Assembly (NCBI GenBank): GCA_937890485.1
Contig: CALBXN010000036.1
Coordinates: forward strand, 1-9,852
Length of the DNA stretch: 9,852 bases
Reading direction: 5' to 3'
Source of the DNA: an uncultured Treponema sp.
GTDB taxonomy: Bacteria; Spirochaetota; Spirochaetia; Treponematales; Treponemataceae
Shown here: piece after piece, positions 1 to 6,960 of the stretch
Layout of the letters: each line of letters opens with the position of its first letter
Numbering within the stretch: position 1 is the first letter of the stretch
Notes under the pieces: model-generated
Databases searched by the model: none
The model's input: the letters and a program-made list of their open reading frames with translations, nothing else
What the model was told of the DNA's origin: nothing
Position numbers and translations under genes: made by a program

Positions 1-1641
1 ATCAAAATTTTCTGGAATGTGGCAATTTTCCATTTTTTGAAGTTTTGCAACTCGCTTTTCTTGTTTTTCGATATAGTGAGAATATTTATAATCAATTTGA
101 GCAGATTCTAAAATAGAAGGTTCGTAAATTGATTCATCAAATTTCTTTCCTTTTTGCAAGTATTCTAGAATTTCTGCTTTTTTGCTTATCTTGTTTTGTA
201 CCTTTGCATATTGAGCATCAGATTTTAATCCGATTTTCCAAGCTTTTTCAGTTAAACGTTCATCTGCTGTATCGTGTCGTAATTGTAAACGATGTTCGGC
301 TCGAGCAGTAAACATTCTGTAAGGTTCTTTTGTTCCCAAAGTTACTAAATCATCAATTAAAACACCGATATAGGCTTCGTTTCTTGCTAAAATCAAAGGT
401 TCGTATTTTTCACCAGATTTTTCTGCCTTAACTAAAAGACTTGCGTTAATTCCAGCCATCAAACCTTGGGCGGCAGCTTCTTCGTATCCAGAAGTTCCGT
501 TGATTTGTCCGGCGTTAAATAGTCCACTAACTAATTTTGTTTCTAAAGATGGATAAAGTTGAGTAGGTTCTATGTAATCATATTCAACTGCATAGCCTGG
601 ACGAGAAACAACTGCATTTTCAAAACCAGGCAAAGTTCGCAAAAATCTATCTTGTACTTCTTCTGGTAAAGATGAAGAAAATCCATTTAAATACATTTCT
701 TCTGTGGCAAGACCTTCTGGCTCCAAAAATAATTGATGGCGTTCTCGTTCTGCAAATCGCATGACTTTATCTTCGATAGAAGGGCAATATCTAGGACCAA
801 CACCACTGATTTTTCCACTGTATAAAGGAGAGCGACCAATATTTTCTCGGATAATTCTATGAGTATTTTCATTTGTATAAACTAAATGACAACTAATCAT
901 TGGGCGTTCAATTTTTTCTGTGTCAAAAGAAAAAGGAACGATTATATCGTCACCAAATTGTTCTTCAAGTTGAGAAAAATCTATTGAAGGTTTTAAAATT
1001 CTTGGAGGAGTTCCTGTTTTTAATCTACCAGTTTTGAAACCAATTTTTTCTAAAGATTCAGTTAATCCAAAGGCACCAATTTCACCAATTCTTCCGTGAG
1101 GAGCATCGTATTCTCCGATAAAAATTTTGCCACCTAAAAAAGTTCCAGTTGTTAAAATTACTGCTTTTACAGGAATTCTTCTTCCTCGTTCAGTAATTAC
1201 GGCAGTTATTTTCTTTCTTGAATTTGCTTCTTCTGTTGATAAATCAGAAACTTCTAGATCAACAACAGTATCTTGCAAAGTATCTAAGTTTTCTTGTTTT
1301 TCGATGGTTTGTCTGGCTAATTCTGCATAAGCTAATTTATCTGCTTGAGAACGAGGAGCTTGAACTGCAGGGCCACGACTTTTATTCAACATTCTAAATT
1401 GAATCATAGTTTTATCGATGATATGACCCATTTCGCCACCGAGAGCGTCAATTTCTCTAACGATATTTCCTTTTGCAATTCCCCCGATAGAAGGATTACA
1501 AGACATTCTTCCAATTGAGTCGATTGTTTGTGTAATTAAAAGTGTTTTTAAACCTAAACGAGCTGAAGCAAGAGAGGCTTCTATTCCAGCATGGCCTCCA
1601 CCAACTACAGCAATATCAAATGAATCAAAATAACCTGCCAT
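1..1641 (-). CDS. mnmG: MnmG (GidA), tRNA uridine-5-carboxymethylaminomethyl modification enzyme, C-terminus cut by window edge
   Basis: FAD-dependent enzyme that, with the GTPase MnmE, installs the (carboxymethyl)aminomethyl group at C5 of wobble uridine 34 in certain tRNAs; cytoplasmic. Translating the minus strand from the ATG at 1641-1639 gives 547 open codons running off the left edge; the family is about 620-630 residues, so roughly 75-80 C-terminal residues are missing. Visible motifs: FAD-binding VVGGGHAG (residues 12-19), CNPSIGGIAKG (48-58), the first MnmG signature GPRYCPSIEDKV (from 282) and the second signature AGQINGTSGYEEAAAQG (from 377). The start fits the usual N-terminus just before the Rossmann motif. 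There is no Shine-Dalgarno sequence; a good promoter ends 7 bases upstream, so the gene is probably transcribed separately from proC, whose stop lies 57 bases away. Identity is near certain. Confidence 0.97.
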   Translation of the reverse strand, partial: MAGYFDSFDIAVVGGGHAGIEASLASARLGLKTLLITQTIDSIGRMSCNPSIGGIAKGNIVREIDALGGEMGHIIDKTMIQFRMLNKSRGPAVQAPRSQADKLAYAELARQTIEKQENLDTLQDTVVDLEVSDLSTEEANSRKKITAVITERGRRIPVKAVILTTGTFLGGKIFIGEYDAPHGRIGEIGAFGLTESLEKIGFKTGRLKTGTPPRILKPSIDFSQLEEQFGDDIIVPFSFDTEKIERPMISCHLVYTNENTHRIIRENIGRSPLYSGKISGVGPRYCPSIEDKVMRFAERERHQLFLEPEGLATEEMYLNGFSSSLPEEVQDRFLRTLPGFENAVVSRPGYAVEYDYIEPTQLYPSLETKLVSGLFNAGQINGTSGYEEAAAQGLMAGINASLLVKAEKSGEKYEPLILARNEAYIGVLIDDLVTLGTKEPYRMFTARAEHRLQLRHDTADERLTEKAWKIGLKSDAQYAKVQNKISKKAEILEYLQKGKKFDESIYEPSILESAQIDYKYSHYIEKQEKRVAKLQKMENCHIPENFD

Positions 1642-1648
1642 AAATGAG

Positions 1649-1677
1649 AGTATACTAAGAGTAAAAAATAAATGCAA
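1649..1677 (-). promoter_or_regulatory. Putative sigma70 promoter of mnmG, close enough to the ATG to give a leaderless mRNA
   Basis: On the minus strand a -35 TTGCAT (1677-1672) is followed by a 17-base spacer and a -10 TATACT (1654-1649). Only 7 bases (1648-1642) separate the -10 box from the ATG, so the expected start of transcription, 6-8 bases after the -10, falls on or next to the A of the ATG. No purine-rich ribosome binding site lies between. The -10 is part of an 8-base palindrome AGTATACT (1649-1656). Confidence 0.6.
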
Positions 1678-1698
1678 TAATTGAAATATATATTTAAA

Positions 1699-2559
1699 CT
1701 ACTTACCTAATTCAATTGATTTTTTAAAAGCTTTTTCTGCGGCTTTGATAATTGCACTTCTAAAACCATTTTCTTCTAAAGAAGCAACTGCTTCGATAGT
1801 TGTTCCTGCAGGAGAGCAAACAGCGTCTTTTAATTTTGCAGGATGTTCTCCAGTTTCTAAAACCATTTGAGCAGCACCTTTCAAAGTTTGAGAAGCATAA
1901 ATATAGGCTTGATTCCGAGGCATTCCAAAAGAAACTGCGGCATCTGCTAAAGCTTCTATAAACATAAATCCATAAGCAGGACCAGAACCACTTATAGCAG
2001 TAACTGCATCCATCAGTTTTTCAGGAACTTGTTCAACTTTTCCTGCTTTAGAAAGAATATCTTTTACAAAAGTGACTTCTTCTGTAAGTTCAGCAGAAGT
2101 TTTTTCTTCTACGCACAAAGCAATCATACCTTCAGAAACAGTGGCAGGAAGATTTGGCATAAGACGAATAATTTTTTGCAAGCCTCCAGAAAGTCCTGTA
2201 TTATTTGACATTTCTATAATTTTTTCGATACTAAAACCTGCCATAATAGAAATTATTACAGGTAATTCATTTTTTTCATTAGAATTAAATCTTTCATTAT
2301 AAGAATCTTTTATTTGTTCCAAAACAGAAGAAAAAAATGCAGGTTTTACAGCAATAATTACATGAGAACATTTTTTGATAATTTGGTCATTTGAAGATGC
2401 AACACTAGCACCAATTTCCAAAGCAAGTTGTTTTGCTTTTTCAACATCACCATCAGAAAGTAAAATTTTATTTCCACCAACTTTTTGAGAGATTGCTTTT
2501 ATTAAAGCACCTCCCATCATTCCACAACCGATACAACCAATCAAAAAATCTTTATTCAT
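1699..2559 (-). CDS. proC: Pyrroline-5-carboxylate reductase (ProC)
   Basis: Catalyses the last step of proline synthesis, reducing 1-pyrroline-5-carboxylate to proline with NAD(P)H. The 286-aa product is of ordinary length (about 265-285). The N-terminal Rossmann nucleotide-binding motif reads IGCIGCGMMGG (residues 7-17); AVKP (70-73), MPNLPA (134-139), ISGSGPAY (189-196) and the C-terminal family signature around DAVCSPAGTTIEAV (245-258) are all present, so the enzyme looks intact. The ATG at 2559 is well supported: GGAGG at 2570-2566 lies 6 bases upstream. It is the last gene of the minus-strand operon, 33 bases after the proB stop, so all three dedicated enzymes of the glutamate-to-proline route lie together. 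No convincing terminator follows the TAG stop. Confidence 0.97.
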   Translation of the reverse strand: MNKDFLIGCIGCGMMGGALIKAISQKVGGNKILLSDGDVEKAKQLALEIGASVASSNDQIIKKCSHVIIAVKPAFFSSVLEQIKDSYNERFNSNEKNELPVIISIMAGFSIEKIIEMSNNTGLSGGLQKIIRLMPNLPATVSEGMIALCVEEKTSAELTEEVTFVKDILSKAGKVEQVPEKLMDAVTAISGSGPAYGFMFIEALADAAVSFGMPRNQAYIYASQTLKGAAQMVLETGEHPAKLKDAVCSPAGTTIEAVASLEENGFRSAIIKAAEKAFKKSIELGK

Positions 2560-2592
2560 AAAACGCCTCCGTAAAACCTTTCATGTAAAAAA

Positions 2593-3393
2593 TTACTTTC
2601 CTAAAAATAAAGTTGCCTTTTCAGTTCCGTCAAAAAGATTTTGCAAAACATTATGATGAGAACCATTGGCTAAAATCATTGGAATACCGTATTCTGTGGC
2701 TCTAACTGCGGCTTCAAGTTTTGTTGCAATTCCACCAGTTCCAAAAGAATTTGTTTCGCCAATGACAATATTTTTCTTTAAAGTTTCTACATCATCAACT
2801 AATTCTACAAGTTTTGCATCAGGATTTGATTTAGGATTATCTGTGTAAACTCCATCAATATCACTAAAAAGGATAAGTAAATCGGCACTCCAAAGAATTG
2901 CTGTTAATGCACTTAAGTTATCGTTATCTCCAATACTGATTTCATCAAAAGTAACAGAGTCATTTTCATTAATGATAGGAATAACACCTTCATCTACCAA
3001 AGTAAACAAAGTGTTTCGCATATTCAAAGTTCTGTGAGGGTCTAAAAAATCTTCTTTTGTAAGTAAAAGTTGTCCAATGTGGTAACCAAATTGTGAAAAA
3101 ACTTTACGCCAATTATCCATTAACTCAACTTGACCGATAGCACAAAGAGCTTGTCTATAGTGAATATCCTTTTTTCTTGCCCATCTATCGATAGTTGAAA
3201 CACCTGCAACCTGAGCACCAGAAGAAACAAGAACAATTTGTTTTCCTTGTTGAATCAAAGATGAACATTGCCTTGCCAATTCATTCATAAAATCTAAATT
3301 GATTTTTCCGTCTTCTTTTGCAAGAGTATTTGAACCAATTTTTATTACAATTTTTCTAGCATCATTAAAAATTTTTTTTATAGAATTTTCCAT
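2593..3393 (-). CDS. proB: Glutamate 5-kinase (ProB), short form without PUA domain
   Basis: Phosphorylates glutamate to gamma-glutamyl phosphate, the first and usually feedback-controlled step of proline synthesis. The 266-aa protein is an amino-acid kinase fold only: VIKIGSN (about residues 16-22), SSGA (57-60), NENDSV (143-148), GDND (155-158), SDIDGVYT (177-184) and GTGGIATK (218-225). It lacks the roughly 90-residue C-terminal PUA domain of E. coli ProB (367 aa). An in-frame TTG at 3405 would add four residues, but the AAGAG at 3411-3407 sits 1 base from that TTG and 13 bases from the ATG at 3393, so neither start has normal spacing; I prefer the ATG. With the proA stop 20 bases upstream, translational coupling is likely. 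A 10-base palindrome GTTTGCAAAC (3407-3398) lies in that gap. Confidence 0.95.
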   Translation of the reverse strand: MENSIKKIFNDARKIVIKIGSNTLAKEDGKINLDFMNELARQCSSLIQQGKQIVLVSSGAQVAGVSTIDRWARKKDIHYRQALCAIGQVELMDNWRKVFSQFGYHIGQLLLTKEDFLDPHRTLNMRNTLFTLVDEGVIPIINENDSVTFDEISIGDNDNLSALTAILWSADLLILFSDIDGVYTDNPKSNPDAKLVELVDDVETLKKNIVIGETNSFGTGGIATKLEAAVRATEYGIPMILANGSHHNVLQNLFDGTEKATLFLGK

Positions 3394-3413
3394 ATATGTT
3401 TGCAAACTCTTAA

Positions 3414-4691
3414 TTATCGAGTATGACCATCTCCATCAATAAGATATTTTGTTGTTGTAAGAGCAGTTAATCCCATAGGACCTCTTACATGGAATTTTTG
3501 AGTACTAATTCCCAATTCTGCACCAAAACCAAAAACTCCACCGTCTGTAAAGCGAGTTGAAGCATTTACATAAACACTAGAAGCATCAATTTCTGATTGG
3601 AATTTTTTTGCATTACTAATGTTTTGAGTAACAATAGATTCTGAATGTTTTGTGTTATGAGAATTTATGTGTAAAATTGCTTGTTCAATATTTTCTACAA
3701 CTTTGATTGCTAAAATATTATCTAAAAACTCAAAACCATAATCATCATCTGTAGCAACTTTTACTTTTTCTTTTGAATCAGTTTTACTAAGAATTTGGTA
3801 ACTTACTGGACAACAACGAAGTTCTGCTCTTTTTGCAAATTTCTTTTCTAGTTCAAGCAAAAACTCACTAGCGATATTTTTGTGAACCAAAAGAGTTTCC
3901 ATGGAGTTACAAACTCCAGGTCTTTGAAGTTTTGCGTTTTCTGCAATCAAAACAGCTTTTTGAATATCAGCAGTTTCATCTATAAAAATATGGCAAACTC
4001 CACTACCAGTTTCAATTACAGGAACAGTTGCTTTTTCTACAACCATTTTAATTAAGTTTGCACCACCTCGAGGTAGAACTACATCAACAAAACCTTTTGC
4101 AGTTAAAATTTCGTCAACTTCACTTCTGTCCCCAGAATCTGCAAGAGCAATCGCTTCTGGAATCCCTTGATTTACATTATTTTTATCAAAAGCCTTTTCT
4201 AAGCCTTCTTTAATTGCTTTTACAATTGCACGATTTGAATTTAAAGCCGAAGAACTACCTCTAAGCAAAATTGAATTTCCACTTTTGTAAGCAAGAGCAA
4301 AGGCATCTGCTGTAACATTTGGGCGAGATTCATAAATAATCGCAGCTACTCCAAGAGGAACACGCACTTGTCTAATTGATAATCCTTCAGGAGTTTTCCA
4401 ACCAGCAATTTCTGAACCAATTGGGTCTTCTGATTGAGCTACGATTTTTATACTTTCGATAATTCCGTCGATGCGTTTATCATCAAGAGCAAGTCTATCA
4501 ACTAAACTTTCTGAAACACCTTTTTGGCGAGAAAGTTCCACATCCATAGCGTTTGCATCTAAAATTGATTTTCGATTTTTGTCTATTGAAGAAGCAGCAG
4601 AAAGCAATCCTAAGTTTTTTTGGCTTGCATTCAACTGTGAAAGTTTATTCGCACCACTTCTTAAGCTTACAAATACTTGGGATAAATCCAT
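3414..4691 (-). CDS. proA: Gamma-glutamyl phosphate reductase (ProA)
   Basis: NADPH-dependent reduction of gamma-glutamyl phosphate to glutamate-5-semialdehyde, which cyclises to pyrroline-5-carboxylate, the substrate of ProC. The labile intermediate is normally passed on from ProB, encoded next door. At 425 aa it has typical length for this aldehyde-dehydrogenase-superfamily enzyme. Key features: YESRPNVTADA (120-130), LLRGSSSAL (142-150), the catalytic cysteine C261 in QRPGVCN, the family signature HINSHNTKHSESIV (341-354) and a conserved C-terminal block with TRFTDGGVFGFGAELGIST (379-397). The ATG at 4691 is supported by AGAGG at 4702-4698, 6 bases upstream. It follows the 188-aa gene by 22 bases and precedes proB. 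Gene order proA-proB is the reverse of the familiar proB-proA order. Confidence 0.97.
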   Translation of the reverse strand: MDLSQVFVSLRSGANKLSQLNASQKNLGLLSAASSIDKNRKSILDANAMDVELSRQKGVSESLVDRLALDDKRIDGIIESIKIVAQSEDPIGSEIAGWKTPEGLSIRQVRVPLGVAAIIYESRPNVTADAFALAYKSGNSILLRGSSSALNSNRAIVKAIKEGLEKAFDKNNVNQGIPEAIALADSGDRSEVDEILTAKGFVDVVLPRGGANLIKMVVEKATVPVIETGSGVCHIFIDETADIQKAVLIAENAKLQRPGVCNSMETLLVHKNIASEFLLELEKKFAKRAELRCCPVSYQILSKTDSKEKVKVATDDDYGFEFLDNILAIKVVENIEQAILHINSHNTKHSESIVTQNISNAKKFQSEIDASSVYVNASTRFTDGGVFGFGAELGISTQKFHVRGPMGLTALTTTKYLIDGDGHTR

Positions 4692-4713
4692 ATTCTGCCT
4701 CTGTATGTGAATA

Positions 4714-5280
4714 TTAATAATTTGCTAAAAAGTACATTCCTAAAACTAACGCAATTTTTACTTTTTCTGTTGACCAATTTTGTTCTTTAGGTAAACTATG
4801 CAAAAACCACCAGAATGTTCCAAAACCTGGATCAATTCTGAGCGCATATTCAGCAAAGTCATCACTTTTTGCAACAGCACCAAACATTAGTAAAACTGCG
4901 TCATTTAAAACTTGTAAAACAAGAGAATAAGATTGTGAATATTGTTTTTCTGACAATTCATTACAGATTGTATCTAATTTAACAAGAAGTTGTTCTTTTA
5001 TAGTTTCATCACTTTTTTCAACCCAAGTTTTTTGAACAAGAAGTTTTAAGTTGTTATGAAAATGCATGAGCAATTTTGATTCTGCTTCTGATTTTTCATC
5101 TTCACTACCTGAAATCAAAATTGCAATATCTTTTGAACCTCCAAACTCTTGTGCAATCACCATTGCATTTTTTACAATTTCATCTTTGTCTGTTGATTCT
5201 AAAAAAACTGCAAGGGAATCAAGAAGTTCTTTAGCAATATACTGTGAATAAATTTTGTTACTTTTATCTGAATTATGCAT
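4714..5280 (-). CDS. Unrecognised 188-aa protein leading the proline operon
   Basis: I do not recognise this family. The 188-aa protein is cytoplasmic by appearance: no signal peptide, no convincing membrane span. The first 130 residues look largely helical and charged (acidic and lysine-rich). The C-terminal 40 residues are distinctive, with RIDPGFGTFWWFLHSLP (148-164) followed by a hydrophobic helix ending GMYFLANY. The reading frame has codon use like its neighbours, an ATG start at 5280-5278 and a proA start 22 bases after its stop, so it is very probably real and co-transcribed with proABC. Position alone hints at a role linked to proline or osmotic physiology, but this is guilt by association only. 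No Shine-Dalgarno sequence is correctly placed; the nearest AAGGG is about 13 bases away, and a possible promoter abuts the start. Confidence 0.8.
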   Translation of the reverse strand: MHNSDKSNKIYSQYIAKELLDSLAVFLESTDKDEIVKNAMVIAQEFGGSKDIAILISGSEDEKSEAESKLLMHFHNNLKLLVQKTWVEKSDETIKEQLLVKLDTICNELSEKQYSQSYSLVLQVLNDAVLLMFGAVAKSDDFAEYALRIDPGFGTFWWFLHSLPKEQNWSTEKVKIALVLGMYFLANY

Positions 5281-5281
5281 A

Positions 5282-5293
5282 TACTAATTAGTA
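5282..5293. repeat. 12-base perfect palindrome just upstream of the 188-aa gene start
   Basis: TACTAATTAGTA reads the same on both strands. It lies one base upstream of the ATG of the 188-aa gene and covers its putative -10 element, the place where a dimeric repressor of the downstream proABC operon would act. No second copy was seen in the window, and an A+T-rich 12-mer palindrome can arise by chance, so an operator role is only a possibility. Confidence 0.35.
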
Positions 5294-5316
5294 CCCTTTT
5301 TATCAAATTTTGTCTA
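5287..5316 (-). promoter_or_regulatory. Possible promoter of the 188-aa gene and proABC
   Basis: On the minus strand a good -35 TAGACA (5316-5311, 5 of 6 consensus) is followed after 18 bases by a weaker -10 ACTAAT (5292-5287, 4 of 6). The -10 ends 6 bases before the ATG at 5280, the same geometry as the mnmG and def promoters. An alternative -35 TTGATA with a box overlapping the ATG was considered less likely. Confidence is modest because the -10 is poor. Confidence 0.4.
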
Positions 5317-5328
5317 GTAGATAATCCC

Positions 5329-5357
5329 TTGAATATAAACTCTAGGTGTGGTAAATT
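5329..5357 (+). promoter_or_regulatory. Putative extended -10 promoter of def-fmt-PASTA operon, leaderless geometry
   Basis: A -35 TTGAAT (5329-5334), a 17-base spacer and a -10 TAAATT (5352-5357), preceded by TG at 5349-5350 (the TGn extended -10 motif). Only 6 bases (5358-5363) separate the -10 from the def ATG at 5364, so the start of transcription is expected at the A of the ATG. The only purine-rich stretch, AGGTG at 5344-5348, is 15 bases from the ATG and would lie upstream of the transcript. Confidence 0.6.
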
Positions 5358-5363
5358 TTAACT

Positions 5364-5921
5364 ATGCTAGAAATAATTAAATTAGATAACGAACTTCTTA
5401 GACAGAAATCTGAACCTGTAAAAGAAGTAAATGATGAAATACGCACATTAATAAACGAAATGTTTGAAACTATGGATGCTGCCGAAGGTGTTGGTCTTGC
5501 TGCCCCACAAGTTGGAAAACTTTTGCGTCTTTTTGTTTTAGAAGCTGATGATAATATAAAACGAGTTTTTATCAATCCACAGATTATTGCAACATCCACA
5601 GAAACTTGCGAATATGAAGAAGGCTGTCTTTCAATTCCAAAGGCTTACGAAAAAATTATTCGTCCTGCAAAAGTTACTGTTCAAGCATTAAACGAAAACG
5701 GAAAATCTTTTACGCTAGATGCCGATGGACTTTTAGCTCGTATTATTCAACATGAATATGACCACTTAGATGGATTTTTGTATATCGATAGAGGCGATGA
5801 AGAAACAAAGCAACGAATTATCGAAACTTTTAAACGCCGAGAAGCTCGCAAAGCCGAAAAAGAAAGATTAAAAGCAAAGAAAGCTGCCAAACTCGCCGCA
5901 AAATTTTCTAATAAAGGATAA
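5364..5921 (+). CDS. def: Peptide deformylase (Def)
   Basis: Metalloenzyme that removes the N-formyl group from the first methionine of new proteins at the ribosome exit. The 185-aa product has all three family motifs: GVGLAAPQVG (residues 42-51), EGCLS (86-90) with metal ligand C88, and HEYDH (130-134) supplying two histidine ligands and the catalytic glutamate E131. The family is usually 150-190 aa; the surplus here is a Lys/Arg/Ala-rich C-terminal tail (about 156-185) that looks like a charged helix and could aid ribosome contact, which is inference. The start MLEIIKLDNELLRQKS is canonical. It heads a plus-strand operon with fmt, the enzyme that adds the formyl group, 6 bases after its stop. 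No Shine-Dalgarno sequence at normal distance; see the promoter entry. Confidence 0.97.
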   Translation: MLEIIKLDNELLRQKSEPVKEVNDEIRTLINEMFETMDAAEGVGLAAPQVGKLLRLFVLEADDNIKRVFINPQIIATSTETCEYEEGCLSIPKAYEKIIRPAKVTVQALNENGKSFTLDADGLLARIIQHEYDHLDGFLYIDRGDEETKQRIIETFKRREARKAEKERLKAKKAAKLAAKFSNKG

Positions 5922-5927
5922 TTTTAA

Positions 5928-6941
5928 GTGCTAAGAATTGTTTATTGTGGAAGCCCCGAAATTGCATCAATTCCCTTAAAAGAACTTTTTGAAAGTGAAA
6001 CTCACGAAATTGTAGCAGTTATCACAAATCCTCCATCAATGAAAGGCAGAAAAGGAGATTTAATTCCAACTCCTGTAGAAATGGTAGCTCGGAATTTTCA
6101 ATCACAAGGGAAATCAGTAGAAATTCTAACTCCAGAAAAATTAGATGCTTCTGTAAGAGAAAAAATTTCAAGTTTAAATCCTGATATTCTAGTTTGCTTT
6201 GCCTACGGAAAAATATTTGGACCAAAATTTTTGGAACTTTTCCCTCTAGGAGCAATAAATCTTCATCCTTCACTTTTACCAAAATATCGGGGATGTGCTC
6301 CTGTTCCCGCATCAATTTTGAATCAAGATAAAATTACAGGAATTACAATTCAGCGTCTTGTTCAACAGATGGATGCAGGTGATATTCTTTTACAAAAAGA
6401 ACTTATTATCCAAGAAGATGATAACTCAGAAACTATATTAAATAAGGCTGCTTCTCAAGGTGGAAAATTATTTTTAGAAGTTTTAAATCAAATAGAAACA
6501 AAAACTGAAAAACCAGTTCCACAAGATGAAAGCCAAGCAACTTATTGTAGAATGCTAGAAAAAGAAGATGGAAAAATTGATTGGTCAAAAAGTGCCAAAG
6601 AAATTAATGCAAAAATCAGGGCATTTTACCCTTGGCCAGGTGCATTTACAAAAGTTGGAGAAAACATCTTAAAAATTCACTCTTGTTCAATTTTTGATGA
6701 AAGCAAAGTTGAAAGTACAAATATTACAGTTGCTGATGGTTCTGTTCAAAAACTTTCTAGCATCACTGGAAAAATTCCTGGAACAGTTTTGGGAATCGAT
6801 AAATCTTGTGGTATTTTAGTGCAAACTGGAAATGGAATTTTAGTACTAAAAAATTTACAATGGCATACAAAAAAAGCAATGAACTGGAAAGATTTTATAA
6901 ATGGTTCAAAGCAATTTTGTGATTGTATCTGTGGACAATAA
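5928..6941 (+). CDS. fmt: Methionyl-tRNA formyltransferase (Fmt)
   Basis: Transfers a formyl group from 10-formyltetrahydrofolate to initiator Met-tRNA. The 337-aa protein has an N-terminal formyltransferase fold beginning LRIVYCGSPEIA, a variable loop with MKGRKGDLIPTPVE (38-51), the core NLHPSLLPKYRG (111-122) and MDAGD (148-152). N111, H113 and D149 correspond to the catalytic N108, H110 and D146 of the E. coli enzyme. The C-terminal tRNA-binding domain starts near YCRML (206-210) and contains RAFYPWPGAF (231-240). It is about 20 residues longer than E. coli Fmt, mainly an insert around 255-285, and ends in a cysteine-containing tail (CDCICGQ) that I cannot explain. Start is GTG at 5928, backed by AAGGA at 5914-5918, which overlaps the end of def, so the two genes are probably translationally coupled. 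Confidence 0.96.
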   Translation: MLRIVYCGSPEIASIPLKELFESETHEIVAVITNPPSMKGRKGDLIPTPVEMVARNFQSQGKSVEILTPEKLDASVREKISSLNPDILVCFAYGKIFGPKFLELFPLGAINLHPSLLPKYRGCAPVPASILNQDKITGITIQRLVQQMDAGDILLQKELIIQEDDNSETILNKAASQGGKLFLEVLNQIETKTEKPVPQDESQATYCRMLEKEDGKIDWSKSAKEINAKIRAFYPWPGAFTKVGENILKIHSCSIFDESKVESTNITVADGSVQKLSSITGKIPGTVLGIDKSCGILVQTGNGILVLKNLQWHTKKAMNWKDFINGSKQFCDCICGQ

Positions 6942-6960
6942 ATGTTAAAATGAGGTCGTT

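Noticed and set aside
687..872. 61-codon open frame on the minus strand
   Set aside because: It lies inside mnmG on the same strand but in another frame; the mnmG frame carries the conserved signatures.
1642..1698. Terminator after proC
   Set aside because: Only a weak A/T palindrome (AAATATATATTT) is present, with no G+C stem and no clear U-run placement.
5344..5348. AGGTG as ribosome binding site of def
   Set aside because: It is 15 bases from the ATG, too far, and lies inside the promoter spacer.
5342..5599. 85-codon open frame antisense to the start of def
   Set aside because: It overlaps def motifs on the opposite strand and has no ribosome binding site or recognisable protein features.
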